Assembly (NCBI RefSeq): GCF_902362185.1
Contig: NC_044497.1
Location: 32,228,001 to 32,292,000, forward strand
Length of the DNA: 64,000 bases
Direction of reading: 5' to 3'
Origin: Chanos chanos
Taxonomy: Eukaryota; Chordata; Actinopteri; Gonorynchiformes; Chanidae
Shown in pieces: positions 13,355 to 27,094 of this stretch. Under the pieces are notes generated by a model that was not told the origin of the DNA, did no database searches, and worked only from the letters and a program-made list of their open reading frames with translations. Numbering within the stretch: the first letter of the stretch is position 1; every line of letters starts with the position of its first letter. The position numbers were made by a program, and so were the translations under genes.

Positions 13355-14262
13355 AATACGAATGCAGAAATCACTCAGATCACCCAATCGCCCCACAGGT
13401 ATGATGTATTTGGATCACTGAGTTCTTATTTGTATCCACACAAGTAAAGTATTTAACTCCAGATTATGAACCAGGATACACATAAATGCACTGCGTGCTG
13501 TGTTTTAACTGTTATTCGCACATGTTGGTTTAATCTTTTTGCTCCCATCATAGAACAAACAGGATTGCAACACGAGTGAATTTGTTGAGCTGACTGGGAG
13601 TTCTGTGGTTTAAAAGAAACATCATCTGGTCTCTTATTGTGCATTTTATCACACAAATGAAAACAAATTCAATATGGCTCCTACAGTACAGCCTTTATGT
13701 AATGTTTCAACAACAGTTTATTGGAAATGAGGAAAATGTTCTTATCTCCTCATTTACAGTATGGCTGTGGAGTATGAATCTAGGTCATGTTACAGTATTT
13801 TTTAACTCACACATATGTGACTGTCAGTTTCTTACCTTATTAACCAATAATGAAAATAAAGTATTGAAAATATGACTGTGGTGATTCTGTGTTGTTTTCA
13901 GAATGAATGTGGGATGCAGGGCTAAAGGCTAAAGTACTTATGTCCGTATGCTTTGGATTTGGTAGCAGCAATGTTTGCATGAGAGAGGGGCAAAGAAAAG
14001 GGGAGGGGCACAGGGAAAAAGCAAGCGTGCATGCCGAGAGTGCAAGAAAGAAAGAGAGGGAGAGAGAGAGAGAGGGGGAGAGGTGGGGGGAGAGCTAGGC
14101 TGCAAGAATGAAGGCTATGAGGAGTGTGACGCACGATTATCCTCTCTCTGCCTGTTTATTGGCCGCTGTTCTCGTCAGTCAGTGAGCTCAGGTTCAGGGA
14201 TATGCCATCAGAGCAGATTATGAAGCAGACTTCATCTCTGGCAGACTCATCTGACTGTCTCA

Positions 14263-15623
14263 ATGGCTAAATACAGGCGTTTTCTGGCTTTTACACTGTT
14301 ATTGTTTTTGTTTATGAAACCGTCTTTGTCCTTCGATCAAGTGCCTGCGATCCTAGACAGGAGGTAAGAGTGGTTTGTTTGGCTTCAGTATGATGGAATC
14401 AGGCAGTGATGCTGTGCAGCAGCTGCACTATCTTGGTCTTTCACTGTGGCCAGTGAACACCGGGAGGCAACCACGTAAAGGAAAAATATTGTTCAAACAG
14501 CGTTTGTGAGTCTTTTATAAGCTTATGTGTTTATGTATTTGAATGAACTGGGGTCCAGAAATAACCAAAGCGATGAACAGGTTTATGCAGGTTTTTTTTT
14601 TTTTTTTTTTTTTTTTGCTGTAACTGCACCATATTTAAATATGGCTATGACAATGAGACATGAGGCAGACCTCATCCACTGTTATGTCTGTTGGAATCAG
14701 TTTACAGATGCTCTTCCACTGTATGTGGGAAGAGAATTAGACGGGCTTTAGCTGAACCACGACTCCCCACAAAAAAATACTCAGTGTAAACAATGGAGAC
14801 CATCCTCATTGCATTGTTTCCACTCCAATCCAGCATTTCTTCGCTGGTCTTGCTTTCCAAAACAATTAGGTTACTGACACTTTTCTCTAAATAAAGTCTC
14901 AAAATTAAACTGGAGTTATTATATTTTAGCAAAGAAAAGCAAGTTTATTGAAAAATTCAAAATATAACCATTCCAATCATCTGATCCTCATTTTTTTCAG
15001 TACTTACAAACAATTCCCAGCATAGCAACATGACAGCAGTATGATTTTGTAATAACACAAGTGGTCAGAATCATTCTTTATTTGAGTGTTTTGATATATT
15101 TAAATCCAGTTCCTCTTGTCAGTATGATTTATTATGTCTTATATAAATTCATAAAGTACTTATCATCATAAATTTGTAATCTATTTGTTACTAGTACTGT
15201 GCTGATTCTGATTCATCATATAATTCACATTATCTTAAACATGCACACACAAACATTATATTGAAATGGCACCATATTTAGTATGGTTGTTTTCTTTTGA
15301 ATTTAGTTTAGTATCAAATAAATAAATTAAGTGGGTTGATCAAAGAAGTATTACTTGATATCCAAAGGAAGAGTGCCATACTTACAATTACTATATGTTT
15401 GTCTTTGAGCTATCTCTTAAAGCCACAAGTTAACCAATCTAAAACATTGCCACATTGTCACAAAAAGCTTACCTAAACTACCTTTCAGTGTCATTGGTAA
15501 TTAGAAATTATTTTTTACATTCAGACATGGCAACTCATTTTTAAAGTTGTCAAATGCAAGCATTCAGTCACAAAAGCTTTCCTCCAGATGCATCTATTCA
15601 AGTTTTATATACATGTGTATACA

Positions 15624-15692
<69 letters not shown>

Positions 15693-18600
15693 GTCTGTCT
15701 TTAGAGACGATAGGTCCAGTAAAGTGATCAGAGAAACACTTGATGATTTTTTTGTACAGAAAGGGAAGTACATGTATGCCCTGGGTAAAAATGGTTCAGT
15801 GGTCCACAACTCTCCAGAAGTGTCCTGGGGCCAGTACAGCACCACCAAAACAGATGGATCAGAAAGTCAGCATGTGGAACTAAAGTGAAGGCTTTAGTCT
15901 TAATCCTATCTAATTACCACATCTATACTTAGATATCGCTGGGTGTATACTACTTCCTTAAAGACAAAGATCCAAAATTCTTTTGACAGTGGGGGTGAGG
16001 TGGGGGGTTGGGTGAGGTGGGGAAGGGGGGGGACACCCTAACACATTTGTGTAAGGTGATGTGGTGACATGGCGTGAGCATGGCTTTTCATTGCATAAAT
16101 GCAATGTTCAGCACTTAGTCCTCTGTGTCCAGGCATAAGCAATGACAGCAGCAGAGTCCTCAGCTGCTGACCTCAGTAAACTGGCATCAGAACAAAGGCG
16201 AGAGTCATTTCACACACAGTTCCAATCAGTGCAGTCATTTCCAGCCCACAAAATCATGTTTGCCTTGATTAAATGAACAGTTTTGTGCTGCACTTAGACA
16301 GAAAAAAAACATAAGGGACCTCACAGCTGAACTGTAGTTGTGACATACATTTACATGATGATCTTATTTTTCTGTTCATATATTTAAAAACACATGCCAT
16401 GCATTTTAATCTCGTTTGGATTACAGGGTTGCACTGAGTCACCGTGTCGTGCCTTAGTTTGATTTCATGTTTGTGACTCTCCTGGGAATGCATGCAACAC
16501 TCACTGATATGAAACATGCTGCAGATTTCATGTTTAGCTCAGGACTGTAATACCAGTCCGGGAGCAGGAGAGAGAGAGAGAGAGAACAACTTAATCAAGA
16601 TCAAGTGAGATCGTAGAAAATTGTAAATCTTGGCCTGTAAATATTGTAGCACCACTGTATCAATACTGAAGCAGAAGATTACCTTGTAACTAAGCGTTAG
16701 TCATCCTTGATTCTTGTTCACTGAATACAAAGCCTTGTTTCTGGGGCTTGGCTCCTTGTTATTGGGCATCAGTATTATGCCAGACCAAAGACAGTTGGAG
16801 TAACACAGGCACTGATTTATCTCAAGGCCTCTCAAAGATCCACACAGGGGATGATTATTGCCAGATAGGGCAGCAGACTCTTAATAAGGTTTTAGAAATA
16901 CTCTCCGACAAGCTCATTACGCCAGTGATTAGATGTTTAACGGTCCGTCTTAAAATAATCCTGCAGGTACCCGTAAAACACGAACGGTCATTAGGGGACA
17001 AGGTGGTGTGATGTGCGAACACGCATGCATGCACAAGGTGGTGTAAGCGGTTTTTAACATTTGTGTGTGACATCTGGGCCATGTAAATATACATGTTGAT
17101 CGGGGCCAAGAGGGCAACAGATTCGAGCTCAATGTCTCAAATCATACTTTTCTCAGTCACTTCATCTTTAGACATCCTGTTGGGAATGTAGCACTGAAAT
17201 GATCAAACTGAGTGGATCAAATAGTTTTCTGTCTCTAGGTTAACTTTTAAGATTGAGATGTAGGTCAGTAGTTTACATTGCTTCATCTCAGTTCAGGGAA
17301 AGGACCTTTTTTTTAAATCTTTTTTTTTGTTTGTTTCTTTACAACAGCTCGGAGATCCCCTCTTATCAAGCAATCAGAATCAGGACAGGTCAGTATCGAC
17401 ATTTAATCTTCATTTCCAATTTATGATTTTATTTTCACGCAGGCTTTTTTACTACACTGAGATAGTTGCTTTCAGAATTATGTAATTGTTAAGAAGTATT
17501 GAAATGTGGTAAATCCAAATCCAGTTCTTTACTTTATTGTTAGCTGTCCTATGTACAAAGAATGTTAAATGAGAAATAATTTTGGATTTTTCAAATATTG
17601 ATGCTTTAAGATAAGAAGAGTATAAGATACATTGCAAAAATAATAGAAATATAATACAAAAATTATTTGAAGGCAGAACAAATCAATTATATGAGCATTT
17701 CATTTCATTTTTTGAATGAAAAGGAAAAATAAGTTGTTTTAAGATTGTGTCCAGATATTAAAATAAATATCATAAGTGCTTGACATGAACTTGAAGTCAT
17801 GATTCATTCTGTTGGATGACCTCACTATCCCACATCGCCACCGTCCTGTTTCTAAATTTTGTGATGCAGATGGAGTAGGCGTTGAGAGTCCAAGTGCCTC
17901 ACATGAGGGCAGTTATTTGCCTGCAGCTGAAAATCCACTCAGAAGAATACTGCAGGTATTGCATTTTCCCTGATAGCCAATGTGACCTTGAATGCAGGAA
18001 TAGTATCACTGCCCAAATTCATCGAACACATCCTAGAAGACGCAGCTCTAATGTTGCAACATTCTGAAACGTTCCTTGTGAATAATCACAAATGGCAAAA
18101 AAAAAATCTAAATTGATTTTATTTGTTTGAATGATCTAATTCACAAAAAGGATTGTGTTTGTGATGTCTGATACACATTTCCTATTTGCATGAAAGGCAG
18201 ATTTTATAACTGATTCTGGTCTCTTATTTAAATCTGAACAGCCTTATGGATGGCATCTACATGCCCAACCTAGATCTAAACGGAAGTTACTTCAGTCTAC
18301 AAGCTCGGGTCCTTACTCCCCACTGAATGTGGCTTACAATGGCAAGATATGCATTCTATTTAAGGCAAAGAGGATAGCTATCCGCTACCGCAACAACACC
18401 TTTCTGGATCTGACAGACAGGGTGTTTGGGCCTAATGCACCAGTAGATACGAAAGGCTCGGTTTGCACCAAGGAGAAAGCCACGTATGTCTTCCTTCATA
18501 GTTTTTTTTTTGTATGAGTTTATATTATGTTCTTCTTTGTGTGTATATTCTGGCCCTAAAATGCAGTTGATTTTTTGTAGGTGGGTGTTAATATATTGTT

Positions 18601-19815
18601 TCATTCCATTGTCCTTTTAAGTTTATGTATAGGAGTGATTAAAGACCTTTTAGAGGTACATTGGCAGAGTATGACCAAAACTTGGTTTAAAGATATTTCA
18701 GCTGTTGTTTGGATAAGCACTGATTAGATTTATATTAGATTAGATTTATAAAGATGACATCAGTGTTATTCTGTTGCTAAGAGGATTTGACATTTTACAA
18801 TGTTGATGACACACCTTTATGTTGCCAACAGACTCTCCCTTCGCTTAGGAGATGTGGAAGATATCAGAGGACTTGTCATCAGGTAAACATGATTGTTTAT
18901 TTATATGTATATATATGTTCATTATTCTGTATTCTTTATTCTTTATTCTAGATTCTATATTCTTTATCCTATTTTTTATATTCTGACAGCTTGAGCATCT
19001 TAAATGTATCGATTTAACACACAATTCTCCGTATCTCTCCTCCAAAAGACTCCAGATGTCCAACACCTTCTATGAATCTGCAGGCCAGAACTGGTTCACT
19101 CTAGATAGCGTTCATATTCACTACAACTGGACACATGAAGCCACATTTAATGCCACAGAGGTTTACGCCCCCGCCACCTATTCTTACCACTGCCAGCATG
19201 TCAGCAGCTTACAGAAATATGACACCTTCCTGGTGCCCAGCTCCCACACTGACAGCTCTGCAAACTGGCACATCACTTTTACTGATTTCCAGGTATGTGC
19301 TATTCACAACATTTACATTAATGGTAAATGGTACCAAAAAAAAAAAATACATGGAATATTTAGCTCTAAACATAATTCAATTAAGACTGAAATAAATAAA
19401 CATTCAATGAAAAACATGTATTTATTCATTTATTTACATACATACAAACATACATATATACACATTTATTTTAAAGGTCTGCCAAGTAGTCATTCATTGA
19501 ATTTTGGGATAGAATTTTAAAATCTAAACTTTGTGTCAGTGACAATAAGGTACATTTCCATTTTGCCTTTTCCCCCAGATCCAGGCCTTCAATGTTCAGT
19601 CGAACAAGTTTGCCTCAGCTAGTGACTGTGCCACCTTCTTCACTCCAGCCATCCTAATGGGCCTGATCACCTCTCTGATCCTGCTGCTGGTGCTGGCTTA
19701 CGCCCTGCACATGGTGGTGCATCTAAAGCACATTGACCGTTACGAAGAGCACAAGACCACCGTCTACTTCCCTCGGACCCCCGAGGCCGAGCACCCCGAC
19801 AAAAACAGCTTGTGA
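14263..19815 (+). CDS. atp6ap1l: V-type proton ATPase accessory subunit Ac45-like (ATP6AP1-like)
   Basis: This belongs to the Ac45/ATP6AP1 family, type I membrane glycoproteins that associate with the V-ATPase in secretory and lysosomal membranes. Exons 14263-14363, 15705-15865, 17348-17388, 18242-18483, 18832-18882, 19049-19292 and 19579-19815 join in phase to 358 codons plus stop. The N-terminus (MAKYRRFLAFTLLLFLFMKP) is a signal peptide. The middle holds a basic furin-type site (PRSKRK) and sequons NGS, NNT, NWT and NAT. The luminal domain carries the family pattern NWFTLDSVHIHYN, YSYHCQHVSS and DFQIQAFNV (human ATP6AP1 has DFQIQAFNV), then SDCATFF. One membrane helix (LMGLITSLILLLVLAYALHM) precedes a short cytosolic tail. 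The protein is shorter than ATP6AP1 (about 470) and longer than human ATP6AP1L (about 224). The donor at 15865 (GAAA/GTCAGC) is weak; it was chosen because it alone keeps phase with the 41-nt third exon. A polyadenylation signal lies at 21178. Confidence 0.88.
15624..15700. repeat. (TCTA)n microsatellite abutting a splice acceptor
   Basis: About 18 ATCT units become CTGT units and run directly into TTTAG/AGAC, the acceptor of atp6ap1l exon 2. The repeat therefore provides the pyrimidine-rich tract. Confidence 0.93.
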
Positions 19816-20124
19816 GGGGACAAAACTGCAGAGCAGCACCACCTGTAGGCCAGCCATTTCTAGGATAGGTGTGGGGGGCTCCAGAGAAAGGCTTTCCATT
19901 CCTGATACTGGACTGCTGCAGGGTCCCTGAGGTCTTACCATGCCTGGCTCTAAACTTCCTGCTTCAGCTTGTGAACGACCACCCGCAAGCAAACTTAGTT
20001 CCACTGGCTATTTCCAAAGGTGAGATTATTTGCAGAATCAGGTGTTTAATCCCTGGCTTGCGCTAAAACCCAGGGATAGCAACGGCTCTTCAGGACCAGG
20101 ACTGGGACGATCATGGAGAGAGGC

Positions 20125-20240
20125 TGTAAATGATGAGATGGTCTTGGAGAATAACTTTGATAAGCACTATGATGACTGGATTTGTAAATGATGAGATGGT
20201 CTTGGAGAATAACTTTGATAAGCACTATGATGAGTGGATT
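20125..20240. repeat. 58-bp tandem duplication in the atp6ap1l 3' UTR
   Basis: The segment starting TGTAAATGATGAGATGG at 20125 recurs at 20183 with the same phase. The two units are nearly identical (GATGACTGG versus GATGAGTGG), so the duplication looks recent. Confidence 0.92.
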
Positions 20241-21177
20241 TGAGTACTGTTGTTAATAACATAAAAAAAATACCCATAAAATGAAGACTACCTGTTTGAC
20301 AAAAAAAAGACTGTGATCTGCTCAGAAATGGAATTCTTCTTCTTTTTATATTTCAAAAGTCACAGTTATCACCCATCGACAAAGACATCCACAGACTGAG
20401 AGGTTGTTGATCTGCCAATTCCAAAACCTGTTTTTGACTGCCAAAGTGGAGCAAAACTGTTTGTCAGCCTTGACATTTTACAGACGGAACTAATGTGAAC
20501 ATGAAAAGTACAATAGTACATAGTGAGATTAATGAAGGACTTTTTATAATCCATGCAACTACAGTAGATACAGGAGTTCTGTTAAGATTCTCATAATCTC
20601 AAGAGTATACAGTACAATAGTCACTTAGATCTAGCAGCACACATGACTAATATTAATTTTAGTAATTCACAATCGTAAGCTATCACATGTACTAAAGAAA
20701 TTATTTAATGAAAATTGCATCGAGGATTTCTGATAATGAATATACACATTTCTTTTTATGTGACAGTATAATTGTAATGCATATCTCAGATTTTTTTACA
20801 TGGACTTATATGGGCTAGACCTGAATAGATTCCTTCCTTTGTTGAGTGGAGAGCTTTTCGGTCTAGTAGATATATTTAGCACTAATTGAGCATTTATAGT
20901 GCAAGCAATGCAATTATAGAAAGGTAACCTTGAATGAATGCTTTACAGAAATTCATATAGGGTTTAAATACGTTCAATATCATACTCAAGAGAGCACTGT
21001 AGGAACAGGATTAAAACCAGTAATTTATCAGTCACAATAACCCACAGCATGACAATGATTAGCAATCAAACGTCATAACCATAGCAATGTGAAATGTGTT
21101 CATTTGGTCACAGTGGAATCATACGTACCTCTGTACATGTGGAACCTTCCTGAGGATCGGTTTATGTAGTTTTAACA

Positions 21178-21183
21178 AATAAA
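21178..21183 (+). terminator. Polyadenylation signal, atp6ap1l
   Basis: AATAAA about 1.36 kb after the atp6ap1l stop, the first canonical signal in a plausible 3' UTR position. Confidence 0.6.
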
Positions 21184-21199
21184 CTGTGATCAGATCAAA

Positions 21200-24085
21200 A
21201 GAGTCCACGTGCAGATCTCTTCAACTGACATGCCCTTCAAACTATGTTACAGTGGGGTTTTGGGGGATATCGTATAGTTGTAATTTACAGTGCTAAACAC
21301 ACACACACACACGTAACACACACACACACACACACACAGTCTGGTTAACAACATTAAGATCAGCAACAGGTCCAAAAATTCAGAGGTCTACTGTAAATGA
21401 ATGTCTTTGCTGCGACACTGGCAAAAGTCAGACCATACAGTGTCAGAGGGACAGCCTGGTTTATTATGTGTCGTTATGCTTGGAGTTTTGAGAGCTCTCC
21501 TCAGAGTAACCACCTCCTGGCACTGTTTTTCTGTCTGCCCTTTCTGCCATCTGCTCACTACTCAAAGCTCCCAGCAGAGCATGCCATGCTGCCCTCTCGC
21601 TGGGCCAGTTTACCTGTCGGCTCTCTCCCAAACCTCAGAGCTACTTGTCTCCCGTGCTTAAGCAGGACCAGTCAGTCTGTTGCCAGTCACTAACTGCTAC
21701 TCTGCTGGAATCAGTCTGGACTGTTGTGAAGCTTTTCTAAATTTGTGAGGAGGGTCACCACTCCTAATGCTCCGTTCTTCAGTGTTCAGTGGAAGAGAAT
21801 CTAAATTAATTATAACATATGCTAACTGCATAAAAGAAAATTGCACCATTTCAAACTCTACACAAGTTGCCTAGATGCAGTTGTCATCAAGGCATGCACC
21901 ATCAAGGGATGTGGTTTGGAGCAACACTACATTTTATTTACAGTGAAAGAGACATTAATAAGTAGGATGATGTGTTACACCCTGTTTTTGTGAAATTAGC
22001 CAGGTAGCATCTTCAAACAATAAAATAAACAGCCAATGGAAATGCTCAGCACATGACACAGACAGAGTGCTGTTAGGTTAGTGCAGAATGGCAATTCAAT
22101 ATAAGCCCTCATGTATAATATCCTGTTTTCATATATATGTGTGTTACATAAGACTATCAGAGTCAGAGACAATTATTTCTCAGATTGACCATAATGTCAG
22201 TCAGACAGATGAGAGAGGGAAAGAGCAAGAGAGCGAGGAAGAGGGAGAGGGAGAGAAAGAGAGAGAGAGAGAAATTATCCATGTCACCTAACTCAAAACC
22301 CCAAACTCATTATAGGTAAACTGTGGACTGACTTAAGATGTCTATCTCTTTATCTCTTTGAAATCCAGTCCCAGCTGCACTTTGCCTGTGAGTCAGTAGC
22401 ACAGGTAAGATTTCTGAACTTGACTCATCCTTTTCAAAGAGCCACTGACAGTGAAGGACAAGGTCACGTCAATCTCAGTGGTGTTCCTCTCTGATTGATT
22501 TTTTTTTAACAGCGACAGTTCATGAGACATGAGAATTGTTTGTGGAGTAAGCGTGTCACCGGATGGAATTTTGATCTCAGTGTTTTTCCCCAGTCTATTC
22601 CTCTGAGAGGGCTTTTTGTCTTCTAACATTAGTTGACTTTGATTTGACGATCATCAAGTTGGAGAACCTCATGCATTTCAAGGTCTTTACAAAAATACTT
22701 CACGCATTATGTGTTACAAGAAATATTGCAGATGCTTCCACGACACTTATGCTGTCCTCGTTATTTTTCAGCTGTAAATTTTGTATGTTTCCAAAACCAG
22801 ACAGAAGGTGGCATCAGGAAGAAGACAGTATAGTTGTTTTAGGGTCTGGCTCTGAATTTGTGGTAGAATAAACTAAATGATGACAATAGGAGAGATATAT
22901 GTTAAAGGATACTTATTCTCCTGTTTAGGACACAACTCAAAAAGTAATAATTCACTGCTATTTTTCATTAGCAAGAATGTATACAGTTTACCTTCAAGAC
23001 TAAAGCATAATTTTACAGGGACTTTTTGTCTGACATCACATCACAAACACTTTCCTGGAATTTTTATGCAAGGAACTGAAACTTACAGAAATACTTTAGA
23101 CTTGCATGCACTTGACACAATCAAATAAATATAATCTGTTTTCCATGTTTTCGGAAGAACTGTTATAATTTCCTCAACTGATGATAATTTAAACATTTTC
23201 AGTCTCTCTCAGTCTTCATGTCTGTCACTTCACCCACCTAATCAGGCTCCATTCCGCAGAGATTTTAGAGAGAAATGAAGTGCACTGACCTTAATCAAGC
23301 TGTCTTAGTGGAAGACAAAGCTAAATTTGACTTATTTCCATTGAAAGTACTGTTTCATACGCAACACTATATACCCATCAGAAGCTTTATCTCAGGGATG
23401 ACATGAGGCTTACCAGAGCCATTTTGCTCACACATTTCCCTTTTAAAGTGAAATTTGATAGGTTGACAACTGATACACGATTCTTTGGAGACAGGGCTGA
23501 AGGTCATTTCAGTTTATGGACTGAATATTTGCAAAGGTTCTCTCTTAGGGAACAGCATTGTTTTAAATGACCATTGGCGTAATGATATGATTATTATCAT
23601 TATGTTTTCCCTGATAGAGGAAGGCAATTAATGATCTGAACACACAATATCATCAGAGTGAAGAAGGAGCCCTTCTTGTCATGGCAGGAACATGCACTGG
23701 TAACCCCTTTTGTTCTGTTCAGTTTTACATCAGCATAGCTCTGCTCCCTGAACAAAGACCCTGACTGTTATGGCATGCAGCTGTAGCCTCCTTCAGATGC
23801 TCCAGGACGGATGTGACCATGTGAGTCATTCAGGACCTTTCGACGAACCGAGAGAGGGGTGCATCACTGTCATGTCACGATGGTGTCTCTATGCCAGAAC
23901 TGAGGAGTAAAGATGAATACGTCTTCTGTCACCCCTCTTATAGTTTCTCTGATGTAAATACTTTCTTTTTTCATTTGAGATTCTCTTTGGTATGGCATGT
24001 GCTGCTATGAATTTGGTTTTTATAGTTGTTTTCCCCTTGCCCTTTAGAAATGGAATCTTCCATCCTTCATCAGTAAAGCAAATAC
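21200..24085. other. Intergenic or slmap 5' region, no coding exon recognised
   Basis: Searched for forkhead-associated (FHA) exons of slmap and found none. A (CA)n run lies at 21296-21338 and a GA-rich run at 22210-22272. A donor-like CACAG/GTAAG at 22404-22408 could end a non-coding 5' exon of slmap. A 78-codon minus frame (22393-22629) has no recognisable motif. Confidence 0.45.
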
Positions 24086-27054
24086 ATGGAAAAGAGTCCA
24101 ATTTCACAGACTCCGAGTCACAGCAACACCTCTAGCAGAAGAGACACTCCAGGTAATGTTCTAGTTTTAAGTTATTGTTACCAGTTGTGTTTTTATTTTT
24201 GTCAGAGCACTTGTTGTAGAGGCTGATGTTGTCTTATAAATAAAGTCAGGGCTGGTGTTGGCATATGATTTCTGTTTTATGCTGATTTTCACTGAGTCTA
24301 TATATTAATTTAAATACATGTATACAGTGTGGGACACGGTTTCCTCAGCTTCAGATGTATATGTTTTGGAAAAAATGTCAGTTGTTCTTTTCTTTATAAT
24401 GACCAGTGTATTTGGTAGGCATACAAACTAGCTGAAAAGCCATACCACTTAGAATATTCAGTCTGAATATTGTTGTTATGTGATATTATTGTAATACTGC
24501 TATTTCTCTGTTGTTACAGAGGGTCAAATGGATGAACAACAGCTGAAAGAGCCCATTAGTAAAGTCTCTCTGATAAAAGGTAATGACCTTTATATTTATT
24601 TTTACCATAAAAGTGTTGAGGTGGAATTATTGTAAAATTCCTTTTTTTTGGACATGAGTCTGAGCTTTGATTGAATGATGAAGGATGTAGGATGAATCCA
24701 TCAGAGACAGGGCAGGTGTGAGGAGAGACCTCTGTTAGGCAACTGTTTTCCCTATGAGAAAACAGCAGAATTAAGTGCTGCAATGACTATATATGGTAAT
24801 AGGTCGTGTTTGTGCTTTAAAAAAAAGAAAAAAGAAAAAAAGGCTGTGTGAACTTGAAAACGGAGGGGCGAATTAAAAAAAAACAAAACAACTAATCCAG
24901 TGGTACATATTGAAATCTAGATATTGATATCACATGCTTACAACATTATCACGGATTTTATGCTTTAAATGGATAGCTTTCTTCCTTACTGACGCGTGTA
25001 GACGCGCTATCTCATGCGTTTCAACACAGAATTACTTCCAGTACAGTGCTTTGTTGTGTGGTTGTAACAGAATGCCTTGGGTGATCATTAGAATTTTTTT
25101 ACTGAGATGAATTGTACAAAGTGTCCTGAATGAGAGCAGGCAGTGTATCGCCTCTCCTTATTTATGTAAAATTGGCCAACTATACGTGGGAGACATTGGC
25201 TTTGTAGCCAAGGACAAATGCTTTCACAATCTCGTTTTTCCTGGTTTAATCACATTCTTTTTGACATGACCAATGCTACCAGACATGATTCTTACTGCAT
25301 GCTATATGAGAGTGCTCCCTCCTAACCCCCTTTACACACATGCTCACACACACACTCACACACACACTCAAGGCTAAAATAGGCCAGAGTGTTCCTCTCG
25401 GCAGCCTCACACTGAGGGCTAGTGTGCCTTATGCAGAGTGGCACCACAAAGCGTATGGCTCTGAGACTTTAAATCACGCTGGAATTCATGAATCTTTCAT
25501 GTCCTCACCCTCTCCTCACTGCCCACATCTCCATCCATGGACGATGAAGAGTGTGGTTTAGTGGCTGAAAAAGAATACATGCTTTCTTAGCTTCATTTTC
25601 AAAGGTTACATGAAATAGCAGTTTCTCTCTGACCTCTACAACTTGGTTTAGAGTGATAATATTGTCTTAGTACTTTCCTAAAATGACCATTTATGGTGCA
25701 CATTCTCAAAGCACTTGTTAAGATGAGGTCATGTGTTTTTTAGGCAGTTGATAAGATGACCTGATTCTCTCTGTTGCCCCGTCTGGGCAAACAGACTTTC
25801 ATCTATCTCCAAAGCAAACAACATCGATGGTAACATACATAAGACTGACACATAACTATGCAAATGCATTTTTGCTAACAATATATTTTTTTTCTTATAT
25901 CATTTCACTCCTCTGTCAGACAGATATTTTGGTCTGTTGAACTTTTGCCAGTGATGATTTGGATGATAGTATCATTCTCGTGGCATTCAGACCATGGTGC
26001 ACCATTGCATTCTGTTACAGTCATTTTAGTCTACACTTAGAATTTGAGGTTATTTTTTTCTTATGGAATGGAAATAAGTAAACTTTCGATGGCACTGTTT
26101 AACACTTCCTGAAACTCTCTGTTGCCCTGGCCACCACTAACAGAGAGCAAAGCCCTAGTTTACGAGAGCGAATATTTCATTTTTAGGGTATATCTATTTT
26201 GGGTTGGGTTATTAATTCATGGAATAGACCCATTTTTTTCCATCTCATGGGAAATTATCTTGCTGTTCATTCCAGTCTAAATTTAACCTACAGAGCCATG
26301 CTTAACCGTGAACGTCAGAGGATAACTTGTGAGAGTCTGTGAATACAATGACGAGCTGAAGATTACAGATAGTTCATTCTCTAAATAACATGCTGATCTA
26401 TGCTGCTGACAAACATTCTAATGTAACTGCAATTTGCAGAGAAATGGTGTTCAAAACACCTTCAGTCAAGATAATCCTCCACTGTAAATATTTTGTAGAC
26501 ATAAATACTTTTGAAATATGTTTTAGATGAGCTGAATCGGAGCAACGTGGAGTCTAGTGACACAGAGAAGATCATTCAGCACTTGAATACGGAGCTGCAG
26601 GAAGCTCAGGAGCAAGCCAACAGTAGCAAACACAAATGTGTGGAGTTACAAGGTACAGACAATGGACAGTATTGAACAGCCTACCACAACATTTATCTTT
26701 TTTTAGTGTCTGGTTTACAAAGCATTGCAATCCTTAGCAAGGGGTCAGTTTCATCTCTCTGACTAACAGATACAAAGCCGCAATTTGTGATTTCAACATT
26801 TGCAGTCTTGTACAGTATATTTTTCCCTAATGATCCATCACTGCTAATTAAATGCATATAATTGTTTCAGTTGTAATGTGTGACAAAAGGCAAGGTGTGT
26901 AACCATTATAATTTGTATTATAATCTTATTATGACATGATGCAGAATGTCTGTCTCATTTTGTAAAATATATATTACAGGTCTACTGGAGGAGGAGAAGA
27001 GAGCCAACAAGCAACAGACAGAAGAATCCTCAAAGCAGATGAAGATCCTTCAGA

Positions 27055-27094
<40 letters not shown>

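Noticed and set aside
12944-13447. Long open frames rich in Asn, Ile or Val
   Set aside because: They are translations of the (TTG)n/(ATT)n microsatellite, not genes.
22393-22629. 78-codon minus frame with protein-like composition
   Set aside because: No family recognised and no acceptor or donor arrangement on that strand; a plus-strand donor overlaps it.
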